This document shows, in pieces, positions 1 through 8,156 of a stretch of 63,204 nt of DNA (the first letter of the stretch is position 1; each line of letters starts with the position of its first letter). The notes under the pieces are model-generated. The model made no database searches. It worked only from the letters and a program-made list of their open reading frames with translations, and was not told the DNA's origin. Origin of the DNA: a bacterium. GTDB taxonomy: Bacteria > UBA9089 > JASEIO01. The stretch spans positions 1-63,204 of the forward strand of contig JASEIO010000002.1 of assembly GCA_030017475.1 (NCBI GenBank). Reading direction: 5' to 3'. The position numbers were made by a program, and so were the translations under genes.

Positions 1-463
1 CCCGAACGGATACTGCCACTGCCTTTCCATCTGTCCCTGCTGCGGAGTTTAATAGATTCATATTGTTGTATTGGACCTGGGATGCTGCGCGGTTTATCTC
101 CTTAATCAATTCATCGACCTCTGCCTGGAGATCCTCTCTATCTGATTGGCTCATTGTATCTGTTGCTGCCTGAACTGCCAATTCCCTAATCCTTTTAACC
201 ATCCCGTGGATCTCATCCATCCCTTGTTCTGCGGTCTGAATCAAGGATGTGGCATCCTGGATGTTACGTTGCGCCACTATCATTCCTTCAATGCGAGACT
301 CCATCCTTTTTGATATCTCCAATCCTGCTGCATCATCTGCTGCCCTATTTATCCTTTTTCCTGAGGATAATCTTTCTAAGTTCTTGGTTATTCTTTCCAT
401 TGTCCTTTGAAGTAGTCGTTGAGTAAACTTCGATTCTGGATTTTCAACTATTCTCATATCCAT
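1..463 (-). CDS. fliC: Flagellin (second copy), N-terminal part only
   Basis: This is the N-terminal 154 residues of a flagellin; the C-terminal part lies beyond the left edge. Flagellin is secreted by the flagellar type III system and polymerises into the filament. The visible part has the classical D0/D1 helices, with LERLSSGKRINRAADDAAG near residues 30-48 and RIRELAVQAATDT near 93-105. The start is the ATG at 463, eight bases after a perfect AAGGAGG; the in-frame ATG two codons later is too far from it. It is clearly paralogous to the flagellin at 949-2967 but differs at the extreme N-terminus (MDMRIVENPESK). Its leader has CsrA-type hairpins. Whether it has a long central insertion cannot be seen. 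Confidence 0.95.
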   Translation of the reverse strand, partial: MDMRIVENPESKFTQRLLQRTMERITKNLERLSSGKRINRAADDAAGLEISKRMESRIEGMIVAQRNIQDATSLIQTAEQGMDEIHGMVKRIRELAVQAATDTMSQSDREDLQAEVDELIKEINRAASQVQYNNMNLLNSAAGTDGKAVAVSVR

Positions 464-471
464 TTTAAAAA

Positions 472-542
472 CCTCCTTGTACTATCTTCTTAAAACCCTC
501 CCTAGTTTTAAGGTTTAAGATCGTCTTTCACCTCCTGAAAAG
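472..542 (-). promoter_or_regulatory. Candidate CsrA-binding leader of second flagellin
   Basis: Read on the minus strand, the leader of the flagellin starting at 463 has an 8-bp perfect stem (505-512 with 489-496) presenting loop TAGGGAGG. Below it lies the Shine-Dalgarno sequence in the context ACAAGGAGG (472-478). A third AGGAGG sits in the loop of a hairpin at 525-542. GGA in hairpin loops and over the Shine-Dalgarno is the known CsrA target pattern. The hairpin plus Shine-Dalgarno layout is repeated in the other flagellin leader. The binding is inferred; the hairpins are seen. Confidence 0.55.
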
Positions 543-610
543 CCATTGGGTTATAGACACCTATTTAATAAGAGCCTTAATTTATGTAATCAAAGAAAAA
601 GGTTTTGATA

Positions 611-647
611 GGTTTTCTTATAGTCGGCCGTACCTATTAAGAAAACC
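611..647 (-). other. Hairpin B in flagellin intergenic region
   Basis: A perfect 10-bp inverted repeat (611-620 with 638-647, extendable by three pairs past a bulge) encloses a loop that reads GTACGGCCGA on the minus strand. It lies about 150 bases upstream of the second flagellin. The loop shares GTACGG(C/T)C with the hairpin at 661-704. The function is unknown; an RNA element or part of a terminator pair is possible. Confidence 0.45.
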
Positions 648-660
648 ACCCTTCATCAAA

Positions 661-704
661 AAGACCTTTCTTTAAGACCGTACGCATCCAAAAAGAAAAG
701 GCTT
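661..704 (-). terminator. Hairpin A, weak terminator-like element
   Basis: Arms CCTTTCTTT (665-673) and AAAGAAAAGG (692-701) pair with one bulge. On the minus strand the hairpin is followed by TCTTTTTG, as a weak intrinsic terminator would be. It follows the small gene at 722-925 and the main flagellin. The stem is AT-rich, so termination may be inefficient. The loop contains GCGTACGGTC. Confidence 0.35.
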
Positions 705-721
705 AAATGAAGAAGAATACC

Positions 722-925
722 TTAAATACTTATTCCTTGCTGTTTTAGGATCTGCTTAAGATAGATCATATGTCCTGTCTGATGCATAGGATGATTAGCT
801 GAGATCTTCATCATCAGAGCTGGATTATCTTCTTTATCACTTGATCTATTTCTGGCCCTATCCCTTTTTTGGATATGTCGATTACTCAGTACCTTCTGTA
901 GTAAGATACTCTCTATATGACGCAT
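722..925 (-). CDS. Small basic protein downstream of flagellin, unknown
   Basis: A 67-residue, strongly basic reading frame starts 23 bases after the stop of the main flagellin. It has a reasonable Shine-Dalgarno (GAGGGG, six-base spacer). I recognise no family. The sequence is rich in Arg, Lys, His, Gln and Met, with no Cys, no membrane segment and no signal peptide. Its place between two flagellins suggests co-transcription with the first. The good ribosome binding site and spacing argue for a real gene, the lack of recognisable homology against. It could be a small flagellar or regulatory protein, or a chance frame. Confidence 0.4.
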   Translation of the reverse strand: MRHIESILLQKVLSNRHIQKRDRARNRSSDKEDNPALMMKISANHPMHQTGHMIYLKQILKQQGISI

Positions 926-948
926 TGTTTTCCCCTCATTTTAGTTTT

Positions 949-2967
949 TTATCCCAAGAGTGCCAAAACTGCCTGGGGCATCATATTTGCCTGAGCCATC
1001 ATTGCTATACCTGCTTGTACCAATATCTGATTCCTTACAAAATCAGACATCTCTTTGGCATAATCTATATCCCTAATTCGGGATTCTGCTGCGGTCATTG
1101 ATTCTTCTGAAACCCCTAAGTAATTTAAGGTGGACTGTAATCTATTTTGATAGGCACCTAAATCTGCTCGTCTCCGAGATACCTCATCTATGGCCTTATC
1201 CAAAATCCCAATGGCGTTCTCTGCATCTTCACGGGTACCTAATGAGATTGCCTTACCTGATTCGGTATCTCTCACCCCAAGCCTTACTGAGGATACATTC
1301 TCGATATCTATTACAATCACTTCATCCTCGTTTGCCCCAACATGAAGGGTTAAACCTAATACATTTGCTGGGCTATAGATTCCTTCCCAATAACCCTCTG
1401 TTTTATTATAGGCAGATGCATTTGCCACTACGACGTTTATGGCAGTGAAGAAACCCAAATTTGAAGCGGTAAGTCGAGTTGCGCCAGGATCATCTGGCAT
1501 TGCCACTCCGTGCAAACCAGGATTCTCTTGGAGTTTGAATTCATAACCATTATTGGTGATTGTAAATATATCGTCTGTATAATCCACTTCTAATCCAGGC
1601 CCTGGTCTATATTCCCATGAACAGGTGATGGGGTTATAAACTTTGTAATCCCTTTTTCTCTCCATCCAATCGATTATATCTTGTAGGTTAGTAATATCTA
1701 CGTGATATTGATGAACTCTCTGATTTCCTTCATAGACCCCAACATTGAAATAGTTATCTACATCAGGATTCCCACGATTTATATCTAAATGATAGCTTTT
1801 TCCTAAGGTAGATATGATTATTGAACCAGTTGGTACTGCCTCAAAACCGGCATTCACTAATGGATGGAATCCTGGGTGTGTTTCTCCTGCCCCACTGTAT
1901 ATCCCCCTCGCCTCCAAGTCTAAGGACTTCATTCGGTCTGATACAACCTCTGCCGATCCAGTGATTGTTACCTTAACCCCTTCCCCTTTTCCTGCATAAA
2001 ATCCGGATCCCGTTGGTGTAGTGATGGTTACATCATCCCCTTTGGGATTTCTACCAATAGGATTCCTTACATTATAGGCAGATATATTTAAGGCAGAAAA
2101 GAATCCGACATCAAACGAAGCCGCAGGTCTTTCTTCCAGTATTATATCTCCTACATGGGTAATGATAAACGCATCTTTATCTTCATCATATCTCGCACTC
2201 ACCCCAGGTATGTCATTTATATCATCAATGATCTCGGCTAGGGTACGAGGCTTGGTTGGAAGATTTGCTGGATCAGTAGTTGTATATGTATTACCAGGAT
2301 TTACAAGCGATATAGCATTCTCTCTCCATGAGGTTTGGGCATTTCTTATGATGATTGACCCTGTGGGGATATTTGCTTCAAAACCGGCTGCTGTATATGG
2401 AACATCTAGTCTTAATCTTCTATACCCCCTTGTAAATTCTCCAGGATCTGCATAATCCCCATCGTTATTATAGTCGTAATATTGAATCCCTCCACCATCT
2501 GTTACCACATCCGGAACTGAATATGCACGTGAAGCACCAGACTCGCCATGGGCACCCCACAAAAGCTTTATCCTATTAAATTCAACCGCCTCTGCCATTC
2601 TATCAACTTCATCCACCAATTGATCAATCTCTACCTGTATCTTTGTTCTATCCTCATCTGATAATGTATCGGTTGCTGCCTGAACTGCTAACTCCCTCAT
2701 TCTCTGAAGCATCTCATGGATCTCATGCAATCCTCCCTCTGCTGTTTGGACTAAAGAGATACCATCTAAGGTATTTCTATTTGCCATCTTAAGTCCTCTA
2801 ATCTGTCCTCTCATATGTTCAGAGATCTCAAGTCCTGCAGCATCATCTGCTGCACGATTTATCCTATATCCTGAGGCTAATCTTTCTAAATTCTTTTTTA
2901 GGGCTTCATGGGTATTCAATAATTGCCGATGAGAATATAAAGCAGGAACATTATGTCTAATTCTCAT
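949..2967 (-). CDS. fliC: Flagellin with long central insertion
   Basis: A 672-residue filament subunit, much longer than minimal flagellins of about 270-300. The N-terminal D0/D1 (about 1-145) has NLERLASGYRINRAADDAAG and the MRELAVQAATDT core. The C-terminal D1/D0 (about 575-672) ends in QAGIAMMAQANMMPQAVLALL. The middle contains two related beta modules (about 195-302 and 373-522), each opening with GFEA..TGSIII and ending with GFF(S/T)A(L/I)N. They resemble the flagellin hook-IN motif, also seen here in FlgL and FlgK. The ATG at 2967 is chosen because AAGGAGG lies nine bases before it; the ATG three codons upstream directly abuts that site. The leader is CsrA-type. The small gene at 722-925 follows. 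Confidence 0.96.
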   Translation of the reverse strand: MRIRHNVPALYSHRQLLNTHEALKKNLERLASGYRINRAADDAAGLEISEHMRGQIRGLKMANRNTLDGISLVQTAEGGLHEIHEMLQRMRELAVQAATDTLSDEDRTKIQVEIDQLVDEVDRMAEAVEFNRIKLLWGAHGESGASRAYSVPDVVTDGGGIQYYDYNNDGDYADPGEFTRGYRRLRLDVPYTAAGFEANIPTGSIIIRNAQTSWRENAISLVNPGNTYTTTDPANLPTKPRTLAEIIDDINDIPGVSARYDEDKDAFIITHVGDIILEERPAASFDVGFFSALNISAYNVRNPIGRNPKGDDVTITTPTGSGFYAGKGEGVKVTITGSAEVVSDRMKSLDLEARGIYSGAGETHPGFHPLVNAGFEAVPTGSIIISTLGKSYHLDINRGNPDVDNYFNVGVYEGNQRVHQYHVDITNLQDIIDWMERKRDYKVYNPITCSWEYRPGPGLEVDYTDDIFTITNNGYEFKLQENPGLHGVAMPDDPGATRLTASNLGFFTAINVVVANASAYNKTEGYWEGIYSPANVLGLTLHVGANEDEVIVIDIENVSSVRLGVRDTESGKAISLGTREDAENAIGILDKAIDEVSRRRADLGAYQNRLQSTLNYLGVSEESMTAAESRIRDIDYAKEMSDFVRNQILVQAGIAMMAQANMMPQAVLALLG

Positions 2968-2976
2968 ACTACTCAT

Positions 2977-3042
2977 CCTCCTTGATGTCTCTTTAATCCC
3001 TCCCTGTGATTAAAAGATTTTTTTAAGAGGTTTACTCCTCTT
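2977..3042 (-). promoter_or_regulatory. Candidate CsrA-binding leader of main flagellin
   Basis: On the minus strand, a perfect 7-bp stem (3008-3014 with 2992-2998) presents loop ACAGGGAGG, a close match to the CsrA consensus core ACARGGA. The Shine-Dalgarno itself (2977-2983) reads CAAGGAGGATG, a second match. A further hairpin (3025-3030 with 3037-3042) carries GGA at its loop edge. An AAGGAGGTGAT sequence at about 3053-3063 has no start codon at a usable distance and may be another decoy or binding site. The Bacillus hag leader has the same two-site logic. The binding is inferred. Confidence 0.6.
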
Positions 3043-3085
3043 TTTCTGTAATATCACCTCCTTCCTCCCTCACCTGTTGACAAAA

Positions 3086-3132
3086 AAGGCTTATCATGAC
3101 AAGAGCTCACCTCTCTTCCCATGATAAGCCTT
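3086..3132 (-). terminator. Strong hairpin with T-run after csrA
   Basis: A perfect 13-bp inverted repeat (AAGGCTTATCATG at 3086-3098, its complement at 3120-3132) is followed on the minus strand by six T. It is a textbook intrinsic terminator for the flgK-flgL-fliW-csrA transcript. It lies between csrA and the main flagellin, so it could separate the two or act as an attenuator if transcripts read through. Confidence 0.7.
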
Positions 3133-3236
3133 CTTATTAATTTTATTAAGCCTCCTTGAGTAAATATCCATCCCTGAAACATCCTTATATTAATTGATTA
3201 TTATGTTCACATTTCTACTAAACGTTCTTACTTTAT

Positions 3237-3264
3237 AGAACGGCAAAAACTTAGATTTTATTTA
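3237..3264 (-). promoter_or_regulatory. Possible sigma-28-like promoter for flagellin
   Basis: The minus strand carries TAAA, a 16-base spacer and GCCGTTCT, resembling the sigma-28 pattern TAAA-N15-GCCGATAA with an imperfect -10 and one extra spacer base. It would put the hairpin at 3086-3132 inside the leader. This is a weak call. Confidence 0.25.
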
Positions 3265-3386
3265 ACCCTATTTAGGGCAATTTAAAGAAATTGAAGGTGA
3301 TTAACTCAAAATATCGAACTTTTTCAGTATAATTTAACCATTTTTCTAATAATTTTGAGTGGCTCCTTTTTAAAATCCCATTCTTT

Positions 3387-3632
3387 TTACTCCCTTCTTT
3401 CACCTTGTTTTTTGAGAAGGGTTTCTAAATCCTTTAATCTTTCTACCTTTGTCTTTGAGGCCTCAATAGTCTCCCGTTTAACCTGTTCATATATCTCTTT
3501 ACGATGTACGGCAATATGACGCGGAGCAGTAATCCCTAATTTTACTTGATCTCCTCTAACATCTACTATGATTATCTCTATATCGTCCCCAATCATAATT
3601 GATTGATCCCTTTTTCTAGCCAAGACCAGCAT
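3387..3632 (-). CDS. csrA: Carbon storage/flagellin translation regulator CsrA
   Basis: This 81-residue RNA-binding protein dimerises and blocks translation by binding GGA motifs at Shine-Dalgarno sequences. The family hallmark is clear from residue 1: MLVLARKRDQSIMIGDDI, then VKLGITAP and V.RKEIY. The C-terminus has a charged helix of about 20 residues beyond the core, as in the longer CsrA proteins that are controlled by FliW. The start overlaps the end of fliW by 17 bases and has AAGGAGG six bases upstream, so the two are probably translationally coupled. A terminator-like hairpin lies downstream at 3086-3132. The likely targets are the two flagellin leaders nearby. Confidence 0.97.
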   Translation of the reverse strand: MLVLARKRDQSIMIGDDIEIIIVDVRGDQVKLGITAPRHIAVHRKEIYEQVKRETIEASKTKVERLKDLETLLKKQGERRE

Positions 3633-4101
3633 CTTCGACCTCCTTGTTTTTATCTGTAAGATGCGACTGTAGCTCTTTTAAGATATAGTGTCTAACCCCA
3701 TATCTTGGATTCTTAGAGATCATCTGCTTCCCTCGTTTATTATCAGGATTAACTACGATGGGAGACAAAAGATTGGCAGTCATCTGCTCTGGCCTTCCTT
3801 CTGGGATAACTACAATAGCCAAACTTATTGCCTTATTCGTATCCTCTAAACCAATTGAGGCTAACTCATCCTTTTCTACCTCTAACCTATAATCAGATCG
3901 AAAGTAATTTGGTGGTATAACCACAAAGGCAAGGTTAGGATTATCCACTGCCTGCAGCCATTTAAATGGAATATCCTCATCTTTCATGTCGAGCAAGACA
4001 TATCTCTTTGTCTTCTCAAAACCAATCAGTCCCTCATCTATATGTATAATAGAGTCTGAATCCACTTCAACCTCACCAAATGGCTTGGTTTTAATCCTCA
4101 T
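3616..4101 (-). CDS. fliW: Flagellar assembly factor FliW
   Basis: FliW binds free flagellin and, when flagellin is exported, switches to bind and inhibit CsrA, which couples flagellin synthesis to assembly. Family signs are MRIKTKPFGEVEVD at the N-terminus, then HIDEGLIGFE and the repeated-strand core with FLWLQAVDNP-like sequence (KWLQAVDNPNLAFVV). The start at 4101 is chosen because AAGGAGG sits six bases upstream; frames beginning further upstream would overlap that site. It lies between flgL and csrA, 35 bases after the flgL stop, the order known from Bacillus. FliW and CsrA with two flagellins make a complete partner-switch circuit in this window. Confidence 0.96.
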   Translation of the reverse strand: MRIKTKPFGEVEVDSDSIIHIDEGLIGFEKTKRYVLLDMKDEDIPFKWLQAVDNPNLAFVVIPPNYFRSDYRLEVEKDELASIGLEDTNKAISLAIVVIPEGRPEQMTANLLSPIVVNPDNKRGKQMISKNPRYGVRHYILKELQSHLTDKNKEVEDAGLG

Positions 4102-4136
4102 CATCCTCCTCCTTCCTTTAGCTATCAATTGTCAGT

Positions 4137-5507
4137 TTATAGAAAATCCATTAAGGTCGGTTGGATCAATCTTGCACCAGATGCCAAGGCTGCCCGATTT
4201 ACTGCCTCTTGTAATCTCAAATTCATAATAGTCTCTTCCCAATCAACCTCCTCTGCATTCTGTAAAAGTTCTGTGGCATGCAATTTGTAGTCTCTCAACT
4301 TATATTTGGTAAATTCAAGCCTATTGATCTTTCCTCCATTTTCAGCCTTATACCTTAAAACATTCTGCAAGGCCTCTTCAATATATCCTAAATCCCTTTC
4401 TATCTCTGAATCCTTTCCTGTATTCCCTTGATATAGATCATCCCTTAATTTAATCAACATTTGAAAAATACTAATCTTCTTCTCCTTTACCGTAGCTACA
4501 ATATTATTTGGAGCATCCCTATCTGGATCAATAAAGCCTAATATCTCCAATAGATTACCATCTATATCCTCCAACCAGATCTCATCTGGCTCGAATGTCT
4601 CTAAAACCAGATGGTATCTTGTACCATCTTCTGTCTCCACCTCTACAATATCTGCCTTTACCCCAGATTTTGTTTCATTTATCCTCTCCTTTATTGAAAT
4701 CAATGAATCGCGATTGGCATCATAGAATACCTTCACCCCATTTATCCTAAATACACCAGTACCAAAAGGGGAGACATTTGAAGAGATTCTACCTTGATAA
4801 TTGACCTTATCATTTAACTCCTTTCCCTGATCGGCTACAGTCATATCTCCCATCTCCACTCTATGTGCGGTGACTGAAAACACATCGTCCCCTATTGTAT
4901 TTATCCTTATCTTAACCCCTTCTTCAATCTCTCGGTAGATTGGATTTGTATTTCCCTTATATGTAACATGGGTAACATTATTCCTATTTATACCTAAGCG
5001 TTCTTGAAAAGGAGGGTCAGATTTCCCAGGGGGTGAACCAATCAAATTCTGTGGATCTCCAATAGTAACTACGAAAGGACAGGTCAAGGTATCGGTTCCA
5101 GAAAATATATATTTTCCATTGAAGGTTGTATTGGCAAGATCTATCATCCCTTCTAAGATCTGATTTATCTCATTAGCATTTGCATCCCTATTTAATTGAT
5201 TATAGCTTTCTGACGCCCCTTGTATAGCCAATTCTCTCACTCTATGTAGATTATCACATACCTGCTGTAAAACATTATCTGTATGTTCCATCCAATGGAT
5301 ACCGTTATCAATATTTCTATCAAATTGCTCTATTCTATCAATGTATGTCCTTTGACGCATACTATCAACTGTTGCGATTGGATCCGAAGAAGGATACTTT
5401 ACCTTTTTCCCAGAGCTCAATTGGAAATGACACTTTTCCAATTCCTCTAAATTCGTTTCTATATTATTCATAACCGTTGAATATAGATATCTATTAGAAA
5501 TCCTCAT
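4137..5507 (-). CDS. flgL: Hook-filament junction protein FlgL (HAP3)
   Basis: FlgL joins the hook-side junction to the filament. Of its 456 residues, the N-terminus is flagellin-like (MRISNRYLYSTVMNNIE, then LSSGKKVKYPSSDP and RVRELAIQGASE near 90-100). The C-terminus ends NRAALASGARLIQPTLMDFL. The middle has a hook-IN-like module (about 248-315) with FRINGVKVFYD, a helix, then GVKADIVEVETEDGTRYHL. It is longer than the usual 300-320 residues because of this insert. The start at 5507 follows AGGAGG by four bases; a longer frame would begin upstream of that site. It lies 62 bases downstream of flgK in the same operon. Confidence 0.95.
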   Translation of the reverse strand: MRISNRYLYSTVMNNIETNLEELEKCHFQLSSGKKVKYPSSDPIATVDSMRQRTYIDRIEQFDRNIDNGIHWMEHTDNVLQQVCDNLHRVRELAIQGASESYNQLNRDANANEINQILEGMIDLANTTFNGKYIFSGTDTLTCPFVVTIGDPQNLIGSPPGKSDPPFQERLGINRNNVTHVTYKGNTNPIYREIEEGVKIRINTIGDDVFSVTAHRVEMGDMTVADQGKELNDKVNYQGRISSNVSPFGTGVFRINGVKVFYDANRDSLISIKERINETKSGVKADIVEVETEDGTRYHLVLETFEPDEIWLEDIDGNLLEILGFIDPDRDAPNNIVATVKEKKISIFQMLIKLRDDLYQGNTGKDSEIERDLGYIEEALQNVLRYKAENGGKINRLEFTKYKLRDYKLHATELLQNAEEVDWEETIMNLRLQEAVNRAALASGARLIQPTLMDFL

Positions 5508-5569
5508 AAAACCTCCTGTCTTAACCAAAGATTAGGAAATAGCTGTCTGCATTTGACACCTCATCTAAG

Positions 5570-8104
5570 CTATGCTCCTAAGGTAATCACCCTATCAAGT
5601 AATCTTGTGATTACCCCTATCACCCTTGCCGAGGCATTAAAACCATGCTGATATTTGACCAAATTTATCATCTCTTCATCCAATGATACACCTGATATAG
5701 AATCCCTTAACCCTTCTAAATTACTAAGGATTAGTTTTTGATTCTCCGTAGCCTTTTTAGCTGATTGGGCATCTGCTCCAGTTTTTAAAATTAGGAAATG
5801 AGTGAATTCACCGAAGGTAGCTTCGCCTTCCAGTAAAAAACGTTTATAACTTAAGCCTGCCAACTCTAAGGCATTCCGTCCATCTCCAATCCCATTAGAT
5901 ACATCCCATTCTCCATCCAAAGGGCTAGATGTATCCTTTCCCTGTGCTGCAGCAATCTTATCTATATCAAGTAACACCGAATCGGTTAACGAAATAAGTG
6001 AGGCTGCCCCTTCTTTTGGAACCTTTACATATTCACCTTCTAAAGCCTTTGTAGGTGTATGCTTAGGTGAAAAGGCTACATATTTTTCCCTATCCTTTAG
6101 GATACCAAGTTTTTCAAAGAGATTGCCAGAGGTTCGACCTTCCAATATCCTTGTTTCAGTAAAGAACCCATAATACATATGGCTGCTTGTATCATTATTG
6201 TCGCATATATTGGCTACCCCTAAAAATCCATTGGGTATACTTTGCTGAATCTCTACAGGTTTATTTTTATCCCGACTCATGATACTAAACCTATCTGTAT
6301 CTTTATCATAGATTATTACTGCCCCACAATTTGAATAATTGACCTCATTTATAAATTCCCGAACCATATAGCCAGTTGATCCATCTACATCAATATCAAA
6401 TGAAACACCATTTATAGTAATCGTATGGTCTCCTCCTATTGCCTCTGAAAAACCAGCCTTAGTAAAAGCGGTATCAATATTTAGTCCTACACCTGGACCT
6501 CCAGTAGAGACACAGGAAGTACTTACTGCCTCTCTTTCGCTTAATACGAGGGCACCTCCTGGGGTATCCGACCTTATGGTAAATATATCCTTTTCCTCAT
6601 CATAACTTATGGTAACTCCTGCCTCTTTACTCGAATTAATAGCATCCATTAAATCCTGAACAGTACTGTATTCCGAGATGTTAAATACGGCTCCATTTAT
6701 TGATACAGAACCAGTAATGGTGTTCGTAAAATTGGTAGGATAAAAGCCGCCCGATAGATTAACCCTTCCAGGACCTGTTATTACCTCAAATCTCGATTCA
6801 CGGAGATCTGTCTCAACGTAATCAGATAAGGATGAAATCCTATAATCACTTTTTGAGGTAGCAGTTAGAACTAACCTATTTGAAGGTGAGATAGAGGCAA
6901 CAACCCCACACGAGGCCTCATTAATTAATCTAACCACATCCTCTAATGAATCCATATCTTCATCATCTGGATCATATGGAATAAGCTTCCCATTTATCTC
7001 TAATTTACCCGCAACAACTGGATCGATAAATGGAGGGGGATTTAAGTAGGTATTGGCATTAAAACAAACCTTTACATTATCTACATATCCAGAAGGGCTT
7101 CCAGTAATCTTATAGATTGCATCTTCATCCCTTTCTAAAAATGGCTGGAAAAAGTTTATCTTTTTGGTGTTATTCAATCCAAATCCTGCACGGTGGATTT
7201 CATTAAACCTATCGGTTAAGGTAATGGCTAATTCGTCAAGGCTATTTAGGTGAAAAGGGATGATTTCATCCCTTACCAAAAATAGACCCTCTAATTCACC
7301 ACCTCTAATCTCTGCCCGCTCTTTAGTTTCTCGACTATATATCTCCACAAAATCCTTATTCTGTGGATCGGGTCGAGCCTCAATGGGATAAAATCTATCT
7401 CCTTGCGCGACAACCAAGCCATTTACAGAAATCTTAAAATCATCTGGATCAGTCCTTTCTATCTTTATATCCCCAATGCGTGAAAGTTCTTCTATATACG
7501 AATCCCTTTTATCCAATAAATCATTGGGAGGGCTAACACCTCTATCCATCTGAAATTGTATCTTTTTGGAAAGTGAAGCTATTTTTGATGCATAAATATT
7601 TATCTCTTCAACCCTTTCTTTAATCTCCTGATTAACAATCTCTTGCAGATTAGAGATCTGGATATAGGTATGTCTTATTCCATCTGCAACCGCTATACCC
7701 TTTTGTTTCACCATCTCTCTCGGTGCAGCATCTTCAGGATTATTAGCCAAGTCCTCTAAAGATCTCCAAAGTTCATCCAATAAGGTTCTTATATTGGTTT
7801 CTCCAGGCTCATTATATATAAGTTCTATCCTATGAAGTTTATCATTTATTACCTTCCAAGATGAGAGATTTTCCGTTTCTTTGTTAATCCTCATATCCAA
7901 GAATATGTCCCTTACCCTTTCTATATGAGCAATCTCTACACTTATACCTAATTCCCTTGGGGTTTGGCTCAAATTAACAACCTGCCTGGAGTATTCTGGG
8001 GTGTTGGCATTACTAATATTATGGGAAGTAACATCCAATGCCTTTTGATGAACAAGCAGACTTCTTCCAGATTTACCTATAATATCTAAAAGCGATCCAT
8101 TCAT
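5570..8104 (-). CDS. flgK: Hook-associated protein FlgK (HAP1) with three hook-IN-like modules
   Basis: FlgK is the first hook-filament junction protein. Its 844 residues start with the rod/hook signature ALDVTSHNISNANTPEYSRQ (22-41) and finish with the matching C-terminal helix region (DEEMINLVKYQHGFNASARVI). The coiled HAP domain covers about 85-330. Three related beta modules follow at about 366-425, 462-522 and 556-625, each with a strand (VSINGA or TITINGVSF), a helix with xxINxx, and a strand with YDEEKDIFTI or YDKDTDRFSI. This matches the hook-IN motif, and the length is well above the usual 450-650. It is preceded by flgN (52-base gap), its export chaperone. The region is cytoplasmic until export. 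Confidence 0.95.
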   Translation of the reverse strand: MNGSLLDIIGKSGRSLLVHQKALDVTSHNISNANTPEYSRQVVNLSQTPRELGISVEIAHIERVRDIFLDMRINKETENLSSWKVINDKLHRIELIYNEPGETNIRTLLDELWRSLEDLANNPEDAAPREMVKQKGIAVADGIRHTYIQISNLQEIVNQEIKERVEEINIYASKIASLSKKIQFQMDRGVSPPNDLLDKRDSYIEELSRIGDIKIERTDPDDFKISVNGLVVAQGDRFYPIEARPDPQNKDFVEIYSRETKERAEIRGGELEGLFLVRDEIIPFHLNSLDELAITLTDRFNEIHRAGFGLNNTKKINFFQPFLERDEDAIYKITGSPSGYVDNVKVCFNANTYLNPPPFIDPVVAGKLEINGKLIPYDPDDEDMDSLEDVVRLINEASCGVVASISPSNRLVLTATSKSDYRISSLSDYVETDLRESRFEVITGPGRVNLSGGFYPTNFTNTITGSVSINGAVFNISEYSTVQDLMDAINSSKEAGVTISYDEEKDIFTIRSDTPGGALVLSEREAVSTSCVSTGGPGVGLNIDTAFTKAGFSEAIGGDHTITINGVSFDIDVDGSTGYMVREFINEVNYSNCGAVIIYDKDTDRFSIMSRDKNKPVEIQQSIPNGFLGVANICDNNDTSSHMYYGFFTETRILEGRTSGNLFEKLGILKDREKYVAFSPKHTPTKALEGEYVKVPKEGAASLISLTDSVLLDIDKIAAAQGKDTSSPLDGEWDVSNGIGDGRNALELAGLSYKRFLLEGEATFGEFTHFLILKTGADAQSAKKATENQKLILSNLEGLRDSISGVSLDEEMINLVKYQHGFNASARVIGVITRLLDRVITLGA

Positions 8105-8156
8105 ATCTTCTCCTTCGAAGTGGAAAGTTGTAAACTACCGAACAGCCTCTCCACCT

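Noticed and set aside
621-630. GCCGACTATAA on the minus strand as a sigma-28 -10 element for the second flagellin
   Set aside because: It sits inside a hairpin and has no TAAA-type -35 element at the right distance.
1098-1448. A 116-residue plus-strand frame opposite flagellin
   Set aside because: It is antisense to a strongly supported flagellin frame, with no family similarity and no ribosome binding site. The long open frame is a shadow of the flagellin codon pattern.
3053-3063. AAGGAGGTGAT as the ribosome site of a leader peptide
   Set aside because: No ATG, GTG or TTG start follows at a workable distance; it is better viewed as a possible CsrA or decoy site.
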